Part shown: positions 1 to 8,285 of the stretch, one piece after another | Layout: every line of letters begins with the position of its first letter | How positions within the stretch are numbered: position 1 is the stretch's first letter | Source: Allotamlana fucoidanivorans | Lineage (GTDB): Bacteria; Bacteroidota; Bacteroidia; Flavobacteriales; Flavobacteriaceae | DNA length: 43,293 nt | Reading direction: 5' to 3' | Assembly: GCF_006265225.1 (NCBI RefSeq) | Contig: NZ_VDCS01000018.1 | Coordinates: 1-43,293, forward strand | Translations under genes and position numbers: made by a program | The notes under the pieces: generated by a model | Told to the model about the DNA's origin: nothing | The model's input: the letters and a program-made list of their open reading frames with translations, nothing else | Databases searched by the model: none

Positions 1-1581
1 ATCGCAGCTTGGGTAACGGCACAAACTAATAGTATTAATAGCAGTTTAGCGGGGGGATGTTCACCGAGCGTATCGCATGATTTTACCAATCAGTCTATTG
101 ACTTCTGTACGGGAGGTACGGTAACCATTACCTGGACGGTAGAAGATATCTGTGGCTCTACTAATCCTACTGCTACCTATACCCTAACACAACCGCAAGC
201 AGTAAGCTATACTAGTCCTTCTGATGATACAGCTGATGCCTGTGAGTTTGATGATCAAGTAGGCGTTGACCAAGCATTCCTTAATTGGGTAAATACTCAA
301 TCAACCAATATTAATTTAGGTGGTGGTTGTTCTCCAGAATTAACAAATAATAGTGCTTCTGTATCTATTCCTGAATTATGTGTGGGTGGAACAGTTACCG
401 TAACATGGACCATCGATGATGTTTGCGAAACCATTCAGGTTAGTGCCAATTTTACTTTGACACCAGTTCAAGGTACTAAATTCGACCAAACTACTTTACC
501 TGCAGATGTAACAGTAGAATGTGATGCCATTCCAACTTCGGAAACACTAACAGCATCAAATTCTTGTGGTAATGTATCCGTTACATTTAATGAAACAAAA
601 ATTGATGGAAGCTGTCCTTCAAACTACTTAATAGAGCGTACATGGATGGCAACCGATAAGTGTGATAATACTGTTAGCCATAAACAAATCATAACCATTC
701 AAGATACAACGGCACCAGTGCCAACAACTACGTTTGAAGGTATGATAAACGTAATTTGTACAGACATCCCTGAAATACCAAATTTAGAGTTCGTTGATAA
801 TTGTTCTTCAAACGTTACAGTAGTGTTTAATGAAACAAACTCATTTAATGAAAATGAACCTACAGATTATGAAATTGTAAGAACATGGTCCGTTAAAGAT
901 GACTGTGACAACTCTAAGGATTATGTACAAATCATCTCAGTGACCTTAAGTGAAGTGGTTACTGAAGAATTTGCTGAAAGTAGATGTTTTGAAGATGGTA
1001 TTGTAGAATTGAACGACTATTTACCACGAAATCTAAATAGAAATGGTACTTGGACGCTTTTAGAAGGAAATCTAAACGCTCTTTTAGATGGAAGTGTTTT
1101 CAACCCTACAAAGCTTAAAATTGGTGAAGACTTTTTACCAAGTGATGGCGGAATTGATTATAAGTTTGCCTATACTACAACAGATGCAGGTTGTATTAGT
1201 GTTACAGAATACAATTTAAATATACATGCCGATTGTGTGGTGCTTCCATGTGGTGAAAATGATATTGTAATTTCAAAAGCGGTTACTCCTAACGGTGATC
1301 GTGTAAACGACACCTTTGATATCACAGGAATTGACTTATGTGGATTTGTTGCTGAAGTTAAAATATTTAACCGTTGGGGGGCTTTAGTTTATGAATCAGA
1401 CAATTATACCTTGGGAAGCACAGAAACTTCTGGAATTTCGGGTGACTGGGATGGCTCTGCTCCAAAATCGGCCATCGGAAATGCTGGAAAATTACCTAAC
1501 GGAACGTATTATTATATCATTAACTTGAAAGATAGTGGATTAAGTCCTTTAACAGGCCCTGTTTACCTAGGAACCAAATAA
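1..1581 (+). CDS. T9SS type B sorting domain adhesin, 3' part
   Basis: The frame is open from base 1, so this is the last 526 codons of a larger gene; the first internal ATG (382) is not a start. The visible protein is a series of cysteine-containing Ig/HYR-like repeats: paired motifs such as GGTVTITWTVEDIC and GGTVTVTWTIDDVC recur about 100 residues apart, followed by two units with RTWMATDKCDN and RTWSVKDDCDN. The last 100 residues are a gliding-motility-type (type B) C-terminal domain with the hallmark TPNGDRVNDTF, the FNRWG strand and an LPNGTYYYI strand. Such proteins are exported by type IX secretion and stay on or leave the cell surface. It ends 11 bases before a PorP/SprF-like gene, the usual partner arrangement (SprF supports SprB export in Flavobacterium). 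Its ligand cannot be told. Confidence 0.9.
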   Translation: MAAWVTAQTNSINSSLAGGCSPSVSHDFTNQSIDFCTGGTVTITWTVEDICGSTNPTATYTLTQPQAVSYTSPSDDTADACEFDDQVGVDQAFLNWVNTQSTNINLGGGCSPELTNNSASVSIPELCVGGTVTVTWTIDDVCETIQVSANFTLTPVQGTKFDQTTLPADVTVECDAIPTSETLTASNSCGNVSVTFNETKIDGSCPSNYLIERTWMATDKCDNTVSHKQIITIQDTTAPVPTTTFEGMINVICTDIPEIPNLEFVDNCSSNVTVVFNETNSFNENEPTDYEIVRTWSVKDDCDNSKDYVQIISVTLSEVVTEEFAESRCFEDGIVELNDYLPRNLNRNGTWTLLEGNLNALLDGSVFNPTKLKIGEDFLPSDGGIDYKFAYTTTDAGCISVTEYNLNIHADCVVLPCGENDIVISKAVTPNGDRVNDTFDITGIDLCGFVAEVKIFNRWGALVYESDNYTLGSTETSGISGDWDGSAPKSAIGNAGKLPNGTYYYIINLKDSGLSPLTGPVYLGTK

Positions 1582-1592
1582 ACCATTAACCT

Positions 1593-2519
1593 ATGAAACG
1601 TACTAAACATTATATAATCGCTATTGCATTGTTTAGCTGTGCTATTGGATTTACACAACAGCTACCACAGTTTACTCAATACATGTACAACACGATTGCC
1701 ATAAACCCTGCTTACGCAGGAAGTAGGGAAGCTTTAAGTATTATCGGGTTACACAGAAGCCAATGGGTTGGTTTTAAAGGTGGGCCAATTACACAAACAC
1801 TATCTATTCATACACCGCTTAGAAATGATAGAATAGGTTTAGGTTTATCTTTTATTGAAGATGATTTAGGGCCACAAAACTTCACATATCTCTATGCTGA
1901 TTTTTCATATGGCATTCCTGTAGGTAAAGAAGGAAAACTAGCTTTTGGTATCAAAGGAGGCTTTACTCAATTTAGTTTTGATTCAGATTTTAGGTTGGAT
2001 CCAGGCAATATTGACGACCCTTTAATTTATGGTACTGAAGACAGGTGGACGCCCAATGTAGGTTTAGGGGCTTACTATACTACTAATAGGTTTTACCTAG
2101 GATTATCGACTCCAAGAGTGTTAAACAATGACTTACATAACAAGAATGGTTATGAAGCCCTAGAACGTATTAGTTACTATTTCACAGGAGGCGTTGTAGT
2201 CGATTTAAGTGAGAAAGTAAAATTTAAACCTGCATTTTTAATAAAGGCTACCAATGGCGCCCCAATGTCATATGATATAACGGCCAACTTTTTATTCAAC
2301 GAGAAATTCTGGCTTGGTGGTTCATACAGAATTAATGAGCAAACGGCTGCTGTTGGTGGTATTGTTGATTTTCAGATTTCAAGACAATTGCGAATTGGAT
2401 ATGCTTACGAAAAACCAATTTCAGATATTGCCAGATACACAACAGGTACACATGAAATTTTACTTATTTATGAGTTCAAATTTATGAATTCAAAACTCAA
2501 GTCTCCTAGATACTTTTAA
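1593..2519 (+). CDS. PorP/SprF family type IX secretion membrane protein
   Basis: 308 residues with a signal peptide ending near GFTQQ (residue 22). It contains the family hallmark QLPQFTQYMYNTIAINPAYAGSR shortened here to its core YMYNTIAINPAYAG, followed by alternating beta strands up to the end, as expected of an outer-membrane beta-barrel. PorP/SprF proteins form the outer-membrane anchor or partner needed for export and attachment of type B cargo such as SprB. It lies between the adhesin (11-base gap) and an OmpA-family gene (12-base gap) on the same strand, so all are probably one transcript. Paralogues are numerous in Flavobacteriaceae, so the specific client is most likely the adhesin just upstream, by inference from position. 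Confidence 0.92.
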   Translation: MKRTKHYIIAIALFSCAIGFTQQLPQFTQYMYNTIAINPAYAGSREALSIIGLHRSQWVGFKGGPITQTLSIHTPLRNDRIGLGLSFIEDDLGPQNFTYLYADFSYGIPVGKEGKLAFGIKGGFTQFSFDSDFRLDPGNIDDPLIYGTEDRWTPNVGLGAYYTTNRFYLGLSTPRVLNNDLHNKNGYEALERISYYFTGGVVVDLSEKVKFKPAFLIKATNGAPMSYDITANFLFNEKFWLGGSYRINEQTAAVGGIVDFQISRQLRIGYAYEKPISDIARYTTGTHEILLIYEFKFMNSKLKSPRYF

Positions 2520-2531
2520 TCCCAATCTGTC

Positions 2532-4451
2532 ATGAACAAAAAGAACTACATTTTCATTTGTTTAGCTCTTTTCCTAAGTGTGTCTCTATTTGGGCAACAA
2601 GGAAAACAGAAAAGAGCAGATACCTTATTCAATAAATTTTCTTTTGTAAAAGCTTCAAAGGTATATAGAGAACTTATTGAGAATAATTACAATAAAGATT
2701 ACGCTACCAGAAAATTAGCAGATTGTTATGCCCTTATGCGTGACCCCAAAAATGCTGCGAGATATTATAAAAGCGTGGTTAAACAAGAAAAAGTTCCTAT
2801 TGAATATTACTATAAATATGCGCAATCACTACGCGGTATAAAAAAATATGAGGAATCTCAAGAATGGCTAGAACGATTTAAAGATTCTGGTGGGGTGGTA
2901 AATACCAATGACTTTTCAAAAGACATCAACTTTATTAGCAGTGTATTTAGTTCAAAGCAACAATATTTTCTTGACCGTGTACGATTTAATTCAAAATATA
3001 GTGATTTTGGTGCTTTTGAGCATAATGGCAAAGTGTATTTTGCATCTTCGCGTGATGAAGGCGTTTCGGTTAAACGACTGTACGGTTGGAATGAGCAACC
3101 TTTTCTTGATATCTATGTTACTGATGTAAACAACAAAACAAATGTTGATCACACCAATAAAGTTATTGGAGATGTAAATTCCATTCTTCACGATGGTCCA
3201 GCCACCATTACAAAAGATGGTAAAACCATGTATTTCTCAAGAAATAACTTTAATAAGAATACCGAAATTAAAGATAAAAAAGGGCTAACCAACATGAAAA
3301 TTTATCGTGCTACATGGGTAGATGATAAATGGACAAATATTGAAGATTTACCTATTAATGGCGATGAATTTTCTACTCAACATGCCGCTCTTAATAAAGA
3401 TGAAAACAAACTCTATTTTGCCTCTGATAGACCTGGAGGCTATGGAGGGTCTGATATTTGGGTGGTTGATATACATTCAGATGGTTCTTTAATCAATTTA
3501 AGAAATCTGGGGAATGTGGTTAATACAGAAAATGCAGAAGGCTTTCCTTTTATAAATAACGAAGATGTTTTATTCTTTTCTTCTGATGGGCATACCGGTT
3601 TAGGCTTACTGGATATTTTCACTACTATAAAAGGAGAAAATGAAAAAAACATTGTAGATGTTATAAACTTAGGGGTTCCTGTTAATTCTAATAAAGATGA
3701 CTTTGCATTTACCATGAATCCCAATGGCATTACAGGCTATTTTGCTTCAAACAGAACTGGAGGAAAAGGTAGTGATGATATCTATGCCTATCATAGAGTT
3801 CCATTATTAAATGTAGAAGGCGTGGTAACCGATGCCATTAATACTAAACCTATACCTCATGCAAAAATTACACTATTTGATGAGAATAATCAACAAATTG
3901 CCTATGTAGAAACGGATGAAGATGGTTATTACGAAATAAATATTGATAGAGATAAGGATTATAAAATTGTAGCTAATCAAGATAAATATATTGAAGATTA
4001 TAGAATGTTTACTTCAAAAAACATTCAAATTGAACTAACTACAATAACAGCTAATCTGCTATTAAACCCAATTCAAAATGTAGTCAAACTGGCTGAATTA
4101 AATACCATTTACTTCGATTTTGATAAACATAACATTCGAAAAGATGCAGCAATTGAATTGGATAAGATTGTTGATTTAATGCAAAACACCTACCCTGAAA
4201 TGGTAATACGTATTGAATCGCATACCGATTCTAGAGGAGAATTAACATATAATGACAGACTATCTATAGACAGAGCAAATGCTACCTATGAATACTTAAT
4301 TTCAAAGGGTATTGATCCCTCAAGAATAACCGAACATCAAGGTTTTGGTGAACGACGATTAACCAATGGTTGTCAAGATGGCACCAATTGCGAAGAGGAA
4401 GCTCACCAATTAAACAGGCGTACGCAATTCATTGTTATTAAAATGGAATAA
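2532..4451 (+). CDS. OmpA family protein, TPR/PD40/OmpA (PorE-like)
   Basis: 639 residues. Order seen: signal peptide (1 to about 22, ends LFGQQ); TPR-like helices (about 25-125, with ATRKLADCYALM); PD40/WD40-like beta-propeller (about 140-420, repeated LYFASDRPGGYGGSDIW-type blades); carboxypeptidase-regulatory-like fold (about 425-500, with ETDEDGYYEINID); OmpA peptidoglycan-binding domain (about 525-639, IYFDFDKHNIR, IESHTDSRG, LNRRTQFIVI). This architecture matches PorE-type and related Bacteroidota proteins that tie outer-membrane T9SS parts to peptidoglycan. It follows a PorP/SprF gene by 12 bases and precedes a close paralogue. A role as periplasmic peptidoglycan anchor for the neighbouring adhesin export unit is inferred, not proven. 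Confidence 0.9.
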   Translation: MNKKNYIFICLALFLSVSLFGQQGKQKRADTLFNKFSFVKASKVYRELIENNYNKDYATRKLADCYALMRDPKNAARYYKSVVKQEKVPIEYYYKYAQSLRGIKKYEESQEWLERFKDSGGVVNTNDFSKDINFISSVFSSKQQYFLDRVRFNSKYSDFGAFEHNGKVYFASSRDEGVSVKRLYGWNEQPFLDIYVTDVNNKTNVDHTNKVIGDVNSILHDGPATITKDGKTMYFSRNNFNKNTEIKDKKGLTNMKIYRATWVDDKWTNIEDLPINGDEFSTQHAALNKDENKLYFASDRPGGYGGSDIWVVDIHSDGSLINLRNLGNVVNTENAEGFPFINNEDVLFFSSDGHTGLGLLDIFTTIKGENEKNIVDVINLGVPVNSNKDDFAFTMNPNGITGYFASNRTGGKGSDDIYAYHRVPLLNVEGVVTDAINTKPIPHAKITLFDENNQQIAYVETDEDGYYEINIDRDKDYKIVANQDKYIEDYRMFTSKNIQIELTTITANLLLNPIQNVVKLAELNTIYFDFDKHNIRKDAAIELDKIVDLMQNTYPEMVIRIESHTDSRGELTYNDRLSIDRANATYEYLISKGIDPSRITEHQGFGERRLTNGCQDGTNCEEEAHQLNRRTQFIVIKME

Positions 4452-4495
4452 CAATCAATGTAAGTTTGATGGTTTTAACTAAAAAAAGAGCACAA

Positions 4496-6418
4496 ATGAA
4501 AATTAAGAATTACACACTTACTGTTATAGTTTTATTACTTAACATAGTTTCTATGGCTCAAAGTGGTAAACAAAAACGTGCCGATAATCTTTTTAATAAG
4601 TTCGCTTTTTATGACGCTAAAGAAGTTTATAAAGAACTCATTAATAAAAACTATAATGTTGACTATGCCACAAGGCGTCTTGGAGATTGCTATGCTTATA
4701 TGAGAATGCCTGATAGTGCTGTAATATATTATCAAAAAGCTATAGAACAAAAAAATGTTCCTACTGAATATTATTACTATTATGCCCAAGCTTTAAGGGG
4801 CACTGAAAATTATAAAGCATCTCGCACATGGTTAAAGCGCTATAAAAAATCTGGAGGGAAAATTAATAAACAAAAGTTCCTAAAAGATTCAGATTTTATT
4901 AATTCCATATTCAATACTAAGCAACACTATTTTTTGAACAATGCTATTCAATTTAATTCTGAATTTAGTGATTTTGGTGCTATTGAAAATAACGGTCTTA
5001 TTTATTTTGCTTCATCACGAGATCAAGGTGTTTTAAGAAAACATATTTACGGATGGAATAATGAGCCATTTTTAGATGTTTACGTCACCGAAAAAAGTAA
5101 AAATGATAGTGTTGTTAACCATAAATCAAAATTAAAAGGCAAAGTAAACTCAGCATTTCATGATGGTCCTGTCACTTTGACAAAAGATGGTAACACCATG
5201 TACTTTTCTAGAACAGCTTTTCTAAAAAATGTGTTAAGTAAAAATAATGCCGGTGTTTCAAATTTAAAAATTTATAAGGCTAGTCTAATTGATGGAAAAT
5301 GGACAAATATTGAGGAACTCCCCTTTAATAGCAACTATTATTCCAATGGGCATCCTGCATTAAATGAAGATGAATCAAAGCTATATTTTGCTTCAGACAG
5401 GCCTAACGGTTACGGCGGATCAGACATTTACTATGTTGATATTCTCGCCGATAATTCATACGGAACACCTCAAAACGTTGGGTATATAGTAAATACAGAT
5501 AAAGACGAGCTATTTCCTTTTATTAATAACGAAGGAGTTCTGTTCTTCTCTTCTGATGGTCACCCTGGTTTAGGATTGCTCGATGTGTTTGGAACAGTTA
5601 AAGACAAGGAAGGGCAACTAGTTAGTGCTTTAAACTTAGGCATTCCTGTAAATTCAAGTAAAGATGATTTTTCATTTTTTATGAGCACCGATGGTCTATC
5701 TGGTTACTTTGCGTCTAACAGAAAAGGCGGAATAGGCAGTGATGATATTTATGCTTTTGACAGAATACCTCCATTAATAATTGAAGGCCATATTCAAGAT
5801 GAACTCAATAATTTACCTATAGAAGATGCTCAAGTTGTTTTATTTGATAATGAAGGAAATGAAATAGTGTCCTTAAAAACAGATGAAGATGGCTATTATC
5901 AAGTAAATATTGATCGAAATTCAGAATACAAGCTCAATGCTTCACATCCAAAGTATGAACAGAATTTCTTGAACATTACTTCCAAAAACTTAGAAAATTC
6001 GGTAAAAAGTATAAAAGGAGATATTAAACTGTCGCCCATTCCCGATGTACCTGTTCTTGCTGATTTAGGTATCATTTATTTCGATTTTGACCAATCAAAT
6101 ATAAGACCAGACGCTGCTTTAGAACTAGATAAGGTCGTTGATCTCATGGTAAATACATATCCTGAAATGGTTATTAGAATTGAATCGCATACCGATTCAA
6201 GAGGTTCATTAGAATACAATGATGAGTTATCTGGAAAAAGAGCTTATTCTACTTATTATTATTTAGTATCAAAAGGTATTGATGCTTCAAGAATCATTGA
6301 ATATAAAGGGGTTGGAGAGCGTCAATTGACTAATAGTTGTAATGGAACCATCAATTGCACCGAAGCTGAACATCAACTTAATAGACGTACCGAGTTTATT
6401 ATTATCAAAATGAAATAA
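4496..6418 (+). CDS. OmpA family protein, tandem paralogue
   Basis: Same domain order as the gene upstream: signal peptide, TPR-like helices, PD40 propeller, regulatory-like beta domain, OmpA domain ending LNRRTEFIIIKMK. The reading frame opens further upstream (TTG 4466, ATG 4469), but ATG 4496 gives a clean signal peptide (MKIKNYTLTVIVLLLN, cleavage near SMAQ) that lines up with the paralogue's start, so 4496 is chosen; this gives 640 residues. The two proteins look over half identical along their whole length, for example GKQKRADTLFNKF against GKQKRADNLFNKF, so this is a tandem duplication that has diverged. The most conserved part is the OmpA domain. It is the last gene of the adhesin cassette; a hairpin with eight T residues follows at 6449. 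Confidence 0.9.
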   Translation: MKIKNYTLTVIVLLLNIVSMAQSGKQKRADNLFNKFAFYDAKEVYKELINKNYNVDYATRRLGDCYAYMRMPDSAVIYYQKAIEQKNVPTEYYYYYAQALRGTENYKASRTWLKRYKKSGGKINKQKFLKDSDFINSIFNTKQHYFLNNAIQFNSEFSDFGAIENNGLIYFASSRDQGVLRKHIYGWNNEPFLDVYVTEKSKNDSVVNHKSKLKGKVNSAFHDGPVTLTKDGNTMYFSRTAFLKNVLSKNNAGVSNLKIYKASLIDGKWTNIEELPFNSNYYSNGHPALNEDESKLYFASDRPNGYGGSDIYYVDILADNSYGTPQNVGYIVNTDKDELFPFINNEGVLFFSSDGHPGLGLLDVFGTVKDKEGQLVSALNLGIPVNSSKDDFSFFMSTDGLSGYFASNRKGGIGSDDIYAFDRIPPLIIEGHIQDELNNLPIEDAQVVLFDNEGNEIVSLKTDEDGYYQVNIDRNSEYKLNASHPKYEQNFLNITSKNLENSVKSIKGDIKLSPIPDVPVLADLGIIYFDFDQSNIRPDAALELDKVVDLMVNTYPEMVIRIESHTDSRGSLEYNDELSGKRAYSTYYYLVSKGIDASRIIEYKGVGERQLTNSCNGTINCTEAEHQLNRRTEFIIIKMK

Positions 6419-6448
6419 CCAACACTATTTACTATAAAACATCTTAAG

Positions 6449-6484
6449 CGTATTTAATCTTTATGACTTAAATACGTTTTTTTT
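6449..6484 (+). terminator. Intrinsic terminator of the adhesin/OmpA cassette
   Basis: CGTATTTAA and TTAAATACG form a perfect 9-bp stem with a 10-base loop, followed directly by eight T residues. It lies 30 bases after the stop of the second OmpA paralogue. Confidence 0.8.
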
Positions 6485-6670
6485 AATGTCTGTTTTACTT
6501 ACATCAGTCATTCTCCATCTGTTTGCTAAAGGATCGTGGAGGGTTTGAGCAACTAGCTTACTAAAAATGTAACGACCCAGAGATAAATCCGTAGGATTTT
6601 GCGAGTAGGCAAGAGCAAAGTAATTTTTTACATGGTATTGCCGTGTTGTTATTAATTTATTTTGGTTAGT
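6461..6670 (-). other. Start-less open frame or interspersed-repeat remnant
   Basis: The minus strand has 69 open codons between stops with no ATG in its first two thirds (the only Met is in NRWRMTD). It reads, in part, LGRYIFSKLVAQTLHDPLA. The same DNA (TTGCTCTTGCCTACTCGC on the minus strand, beside ACAACACGG) resembles, from memory, non-coding interspersed sequences common between genes in marine flavobacteria. It also runs over the terminator hairpin. I cannot decide between a repeat remnant and a truncated coding relic; a non-coding repeat seems more likely. Confidence 0.3.
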
Positions 6671-6868
6671 TCAGTTATTGAATCCGACAGTTTTATTTTT
6701 TCAGTATTGTCAGTTGAAATAAATGGAATTCTATGAACCATTCCAAATTCAAATTCCACGATCAGCATTTGAGTCAATTGCATAGTCTCACCCGTGATAT
6801 TTTTGAACTTCATAAGATTTATTGAGTTCATTCAATTCGGTCAAATCCCTTAAGAAAAATTTTAAATG
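6652..6868 (-). pseudogene. SMI1/KNR4 (SUKH) family C-terminal remnant
   Basis: Two minus-strand frames together read like the C-terminal half of a SMI1/KNR4 (SUKH superfamily) protein. Frame one gives DLTELNELNKSYEVQKYHG, then TGA, then DYAIDSNADRGI. Frame two continues with EFGMVHRIPFISTDNTEK and KLSDSITELTKIN before TAA at 6652-6654. Intact SUKH proteins have the same order: an ELN..YEVQ.Y..G..AIGSNGGG segment, a strand, IPFI, then D..I.IS.SF.EF. So one stop codon, one frameshift and loss of the N-terminal part are visible. SUKH proteins are often immunity proteins for polymorphic toxins; no toxin gene is seen nearby. The call rests on motif recall, not on an alignment. Confidence 0.55.
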
Positions 6869-6883
6869 CTATTTACAACACAT

Positions 6884-7381
6884 TTATATTGAAATAAATA
6901 TATTGGTAAAATACCACCTTCCATCTTCATTCTTTTCAGCAGAGATATCAAAATTTGTAAAATCTCCTTCAAGATTAATGCGGTGCGCCTCACTCTCAAT
7001 CCATGCGTCAACCACACCCTCTGCCGTACTAAACCCATACGCCACATTTTCAGATACTTTTTGTGCGCCTGCATTAGATTTCAAATAGTCGCTTCGCACA
7101 TAAAAATTATCATGAGAAACTGTGTTCTTTTCAACCATATAATCTGTATGGCTATTGGCTACAGATTTAATAATATCCATATCACTTAATGGATTTAAAC
7201 CTTTTGAAAGGCGGTAATCGTTAATCAAGTTTAAAATTTCAATTTCAATAGATTTGGTTGAAGCCGCAGTTAATTTTAATTCTAGAGCATCAACTTCATC
7301 TTCAATACTATCTGTTGAACAAGAAAAAAGTGTCATACTCATGACAAGAACCAAAAGCGTCATCTTACGGAATAACTTCAT
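6884..7381 (-). CDS. CAP-domain lipoprotein
   Basis: 165 residues. A lipoprotein signal (MKLFRKMTLLVLVMSMTLFSC) ends in an LFSC lipobox with Cys21. A CAP/SCP-like domain covers about 48-165: EILNLINDYRLSKGLNPL, then ANSHTDYMVEKNTVSHDNF with the helix His and the SHDNF segment, then SENVAYGFSTAEGVVDAWIES and H..N at 153-156, and the C-terminal strand RWYFTNIFI. Bacterial CAP proteins of this kind (cd05379) are surface or secreted proteins of unclear biochemical role. The gene has its own leader with a perfect 12-bp inverted repeat two bases before the ATG. On its 3' side lie only relics, so it is probably monocistronic. Confidence 0.85.
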   Translation of the reverse strand: MKLFRKMTLLVLVMSMTLFSCSTDSIEDEVDALELKLTAASTKSIEIEILNLINDYRLSKGLNPLSDMDIIKSVANSHTDYMVEKNTVSHDNFYVRSDYLKSNAGAQKVSENVAYGFSTAEGVVDAWIESEAHRINLEGDFTNFDISAEKNEDGRWYFTNIFISI

Positions 7382-7383
7382 GG

Positions 7384-7421
7384 CTAGGTAAATTTGGGTT
7401 TGGTCTTTTAAATTTACCTAG
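7384..7421 (-). repeat. Perfect 12-bp inverted repeat in CAP gene leader
   Basis: CTAGGTAAATTT (7384-7395) and AAATTTACCTAG (7410-7421) are exact inverse complements separated by 14 bases. On the minus strand the hairpin ends two bases before the ATG of the CAP-domain lipoprotein, so in RNA it would bury the start region. It could be an operator or a translational control element; nothing identifies a partner. Confidence 0.7.
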
Positions 7422-7455
7422 TAGAAGTTCTATTGGCTGTTAATAAAATGTTAAA

Positions 7456-7503
7456 ACCGATTAAAAACAAACATTTAATCGTATATATAAGTTTTTAATC
7501 GGT
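7456..7503 (-). repeat. Perfect 13-bp inverted repeat, possible pdxH terminator
   Basis: ACCGATTAAAAAC (7456-7468) and GTTTTTAATCGGT (7491-7503) are exact inverse complements with a 22-base spacer. Read on the minus strand it lies 46 bases after the pdxH stop and is followed by a T-rich stretch (TTTAACATTTTATT), so it may end pdxH transcription. The long loop and mostly A/T stem make this uncertain; an operator for the CAP gene is the alternative. Confidence 0.6.
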
Positions 7504-7548
7504 AAAATGCACTTTTTTTAATTAAAAAAGTAGTATTTAACGTATAAA

Positions 7549-8196
7549 TTAAGGAGATAATCGATTTGTCAACCAACTAAAGTCCTCCTCCAGTCTATAT
7601 CTAATACGATCATGTAATCGATTGGGTCTACCTTGCCAAAACTCAATTTCTACAGGCTTAACTAAATAACCTCCCCAATGTTTCGGCCTATCAATAGTTC
7701 TTCCTTCATACTGTTTTTCAAATAGTTTAAGCTTATTTTCTAAATATGCTCTATTTTCTATAACGGCGCTCTGATTAGAGACTAAAGCTCCTAACTGACT
7801 ACCTCTTGGCCTAGATTCAAAATATCCATCACTTAAATTTTCTGCTATTTTCTCTGCTTTCCCTTTTATGATAATTTGCCGTTCTGCTCCTGCCCAAAAA
7901 AAGGATAAACAAACATTTGGATTTAATTCAATCGCTTTTCCTTTTTCACTGTTATAGTTTGTAAAAAATATAAACCCTTCATAGGTATAACGTTTTAACA
8001 GAACAACCCTATTTTTAGGAAAACCATCTTTACCAATAGTAGAAATAGTCATAGCATTTGTTTCATCTTGCGGAAAGTGTGTGTCAACCTCATGAAACCA
8101 TTTTTGAAATAATTCCATAGGATTATCAGGCACCTTATTTAATACTAGTTCTCCTTTTTCGTATGATTTTCTATAATTGCTTAAATCCTTTTCCAT
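7549..8196 (-). CDS. pdxH: Pyridoxamine 5'-phosphate oxidase
   Basis: PdxH oxidises pyridoxine or pyridoxamine 5'-phosphate to pyridoxal 5'-phosphate using FMN, in the cytoplasm. The protein (215 residues from ATG 8196) has the N-terminal FMN-binding split barrel with DGFPKNRVVLLK and FFTNYNSEKGKAIE, the SRPRGSQLGALVSNQS segment, and the C-terminal family signature RPKHWGGYLVKP plus IEFWQGRPNRLHDRIRYR. An in-frame ATG lies 69 bases upstream (8265) but would add a hydrophobic, cysteine-rich 23-residue tail not found in PdxH; the usual length is about 210-220, so 8196 is preferred. The next gene is divergent with a 90-base gap. Function is considered certain. Confidence 0.96.
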   Translation of the reverse strand: MEKDLSNYRKSYEKGELVLNKVPDNPMELFQKWFHEVDTHFPQDETNAMTISTIGKDGFPKNRVVLLKRYTYEGFIFFTNYNSEKGKAIELNPNVCLSFFWAGAERQIIIKGKAEKIAENLSDGYFESRPRGSQLGALVSNQSAVIENRAYLENKLKLFEKQYEGRTIDRPKHWGGYLVKPVEIEFWQGRPNRLHDRIRYRLEEDFSWLTNRLSP

Positions 8197-8254
8197 AATA
8201 ACAAAATAACAAAATTTTATTATTTTATATAGACAAAATACTAAACAAACATTG

Positions 8255-8262
8255 TAGTTTTG
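8255..8262 (+). promoter_or_regulatory. Bacteroidota -7 box (TAGTTTTG)
   Basis: TAGTTTTG fits TAnnTTTG and stands 23 bases before the ATG at 8286. No clear -33 TTG is seen at the right distance, so confidence is moderate. Confidence 0.5.
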
Positions 8263-8285
8263 CAACCTCTCTAATTAGAACTAAA

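Noticed and set aside
4466-4495. Upstream starts of the second OmpA paralogue
   Set aside because: ATG 4496 gives a clean signal peptide aligned with the paralogue's start.
6822-7189. Three overlapping open frames opposite or out of frame with the CAP gene
   Set aside because: They run across the CAP-domain coding region in wrong frames and have low-complexity or random composition.
8197-8265. Upstream ATG extending pdxH by 23 residues
   Set aside because: The extra tail is hydrophobic and cysteine-rich, and the protein from 8196 already has the family length.
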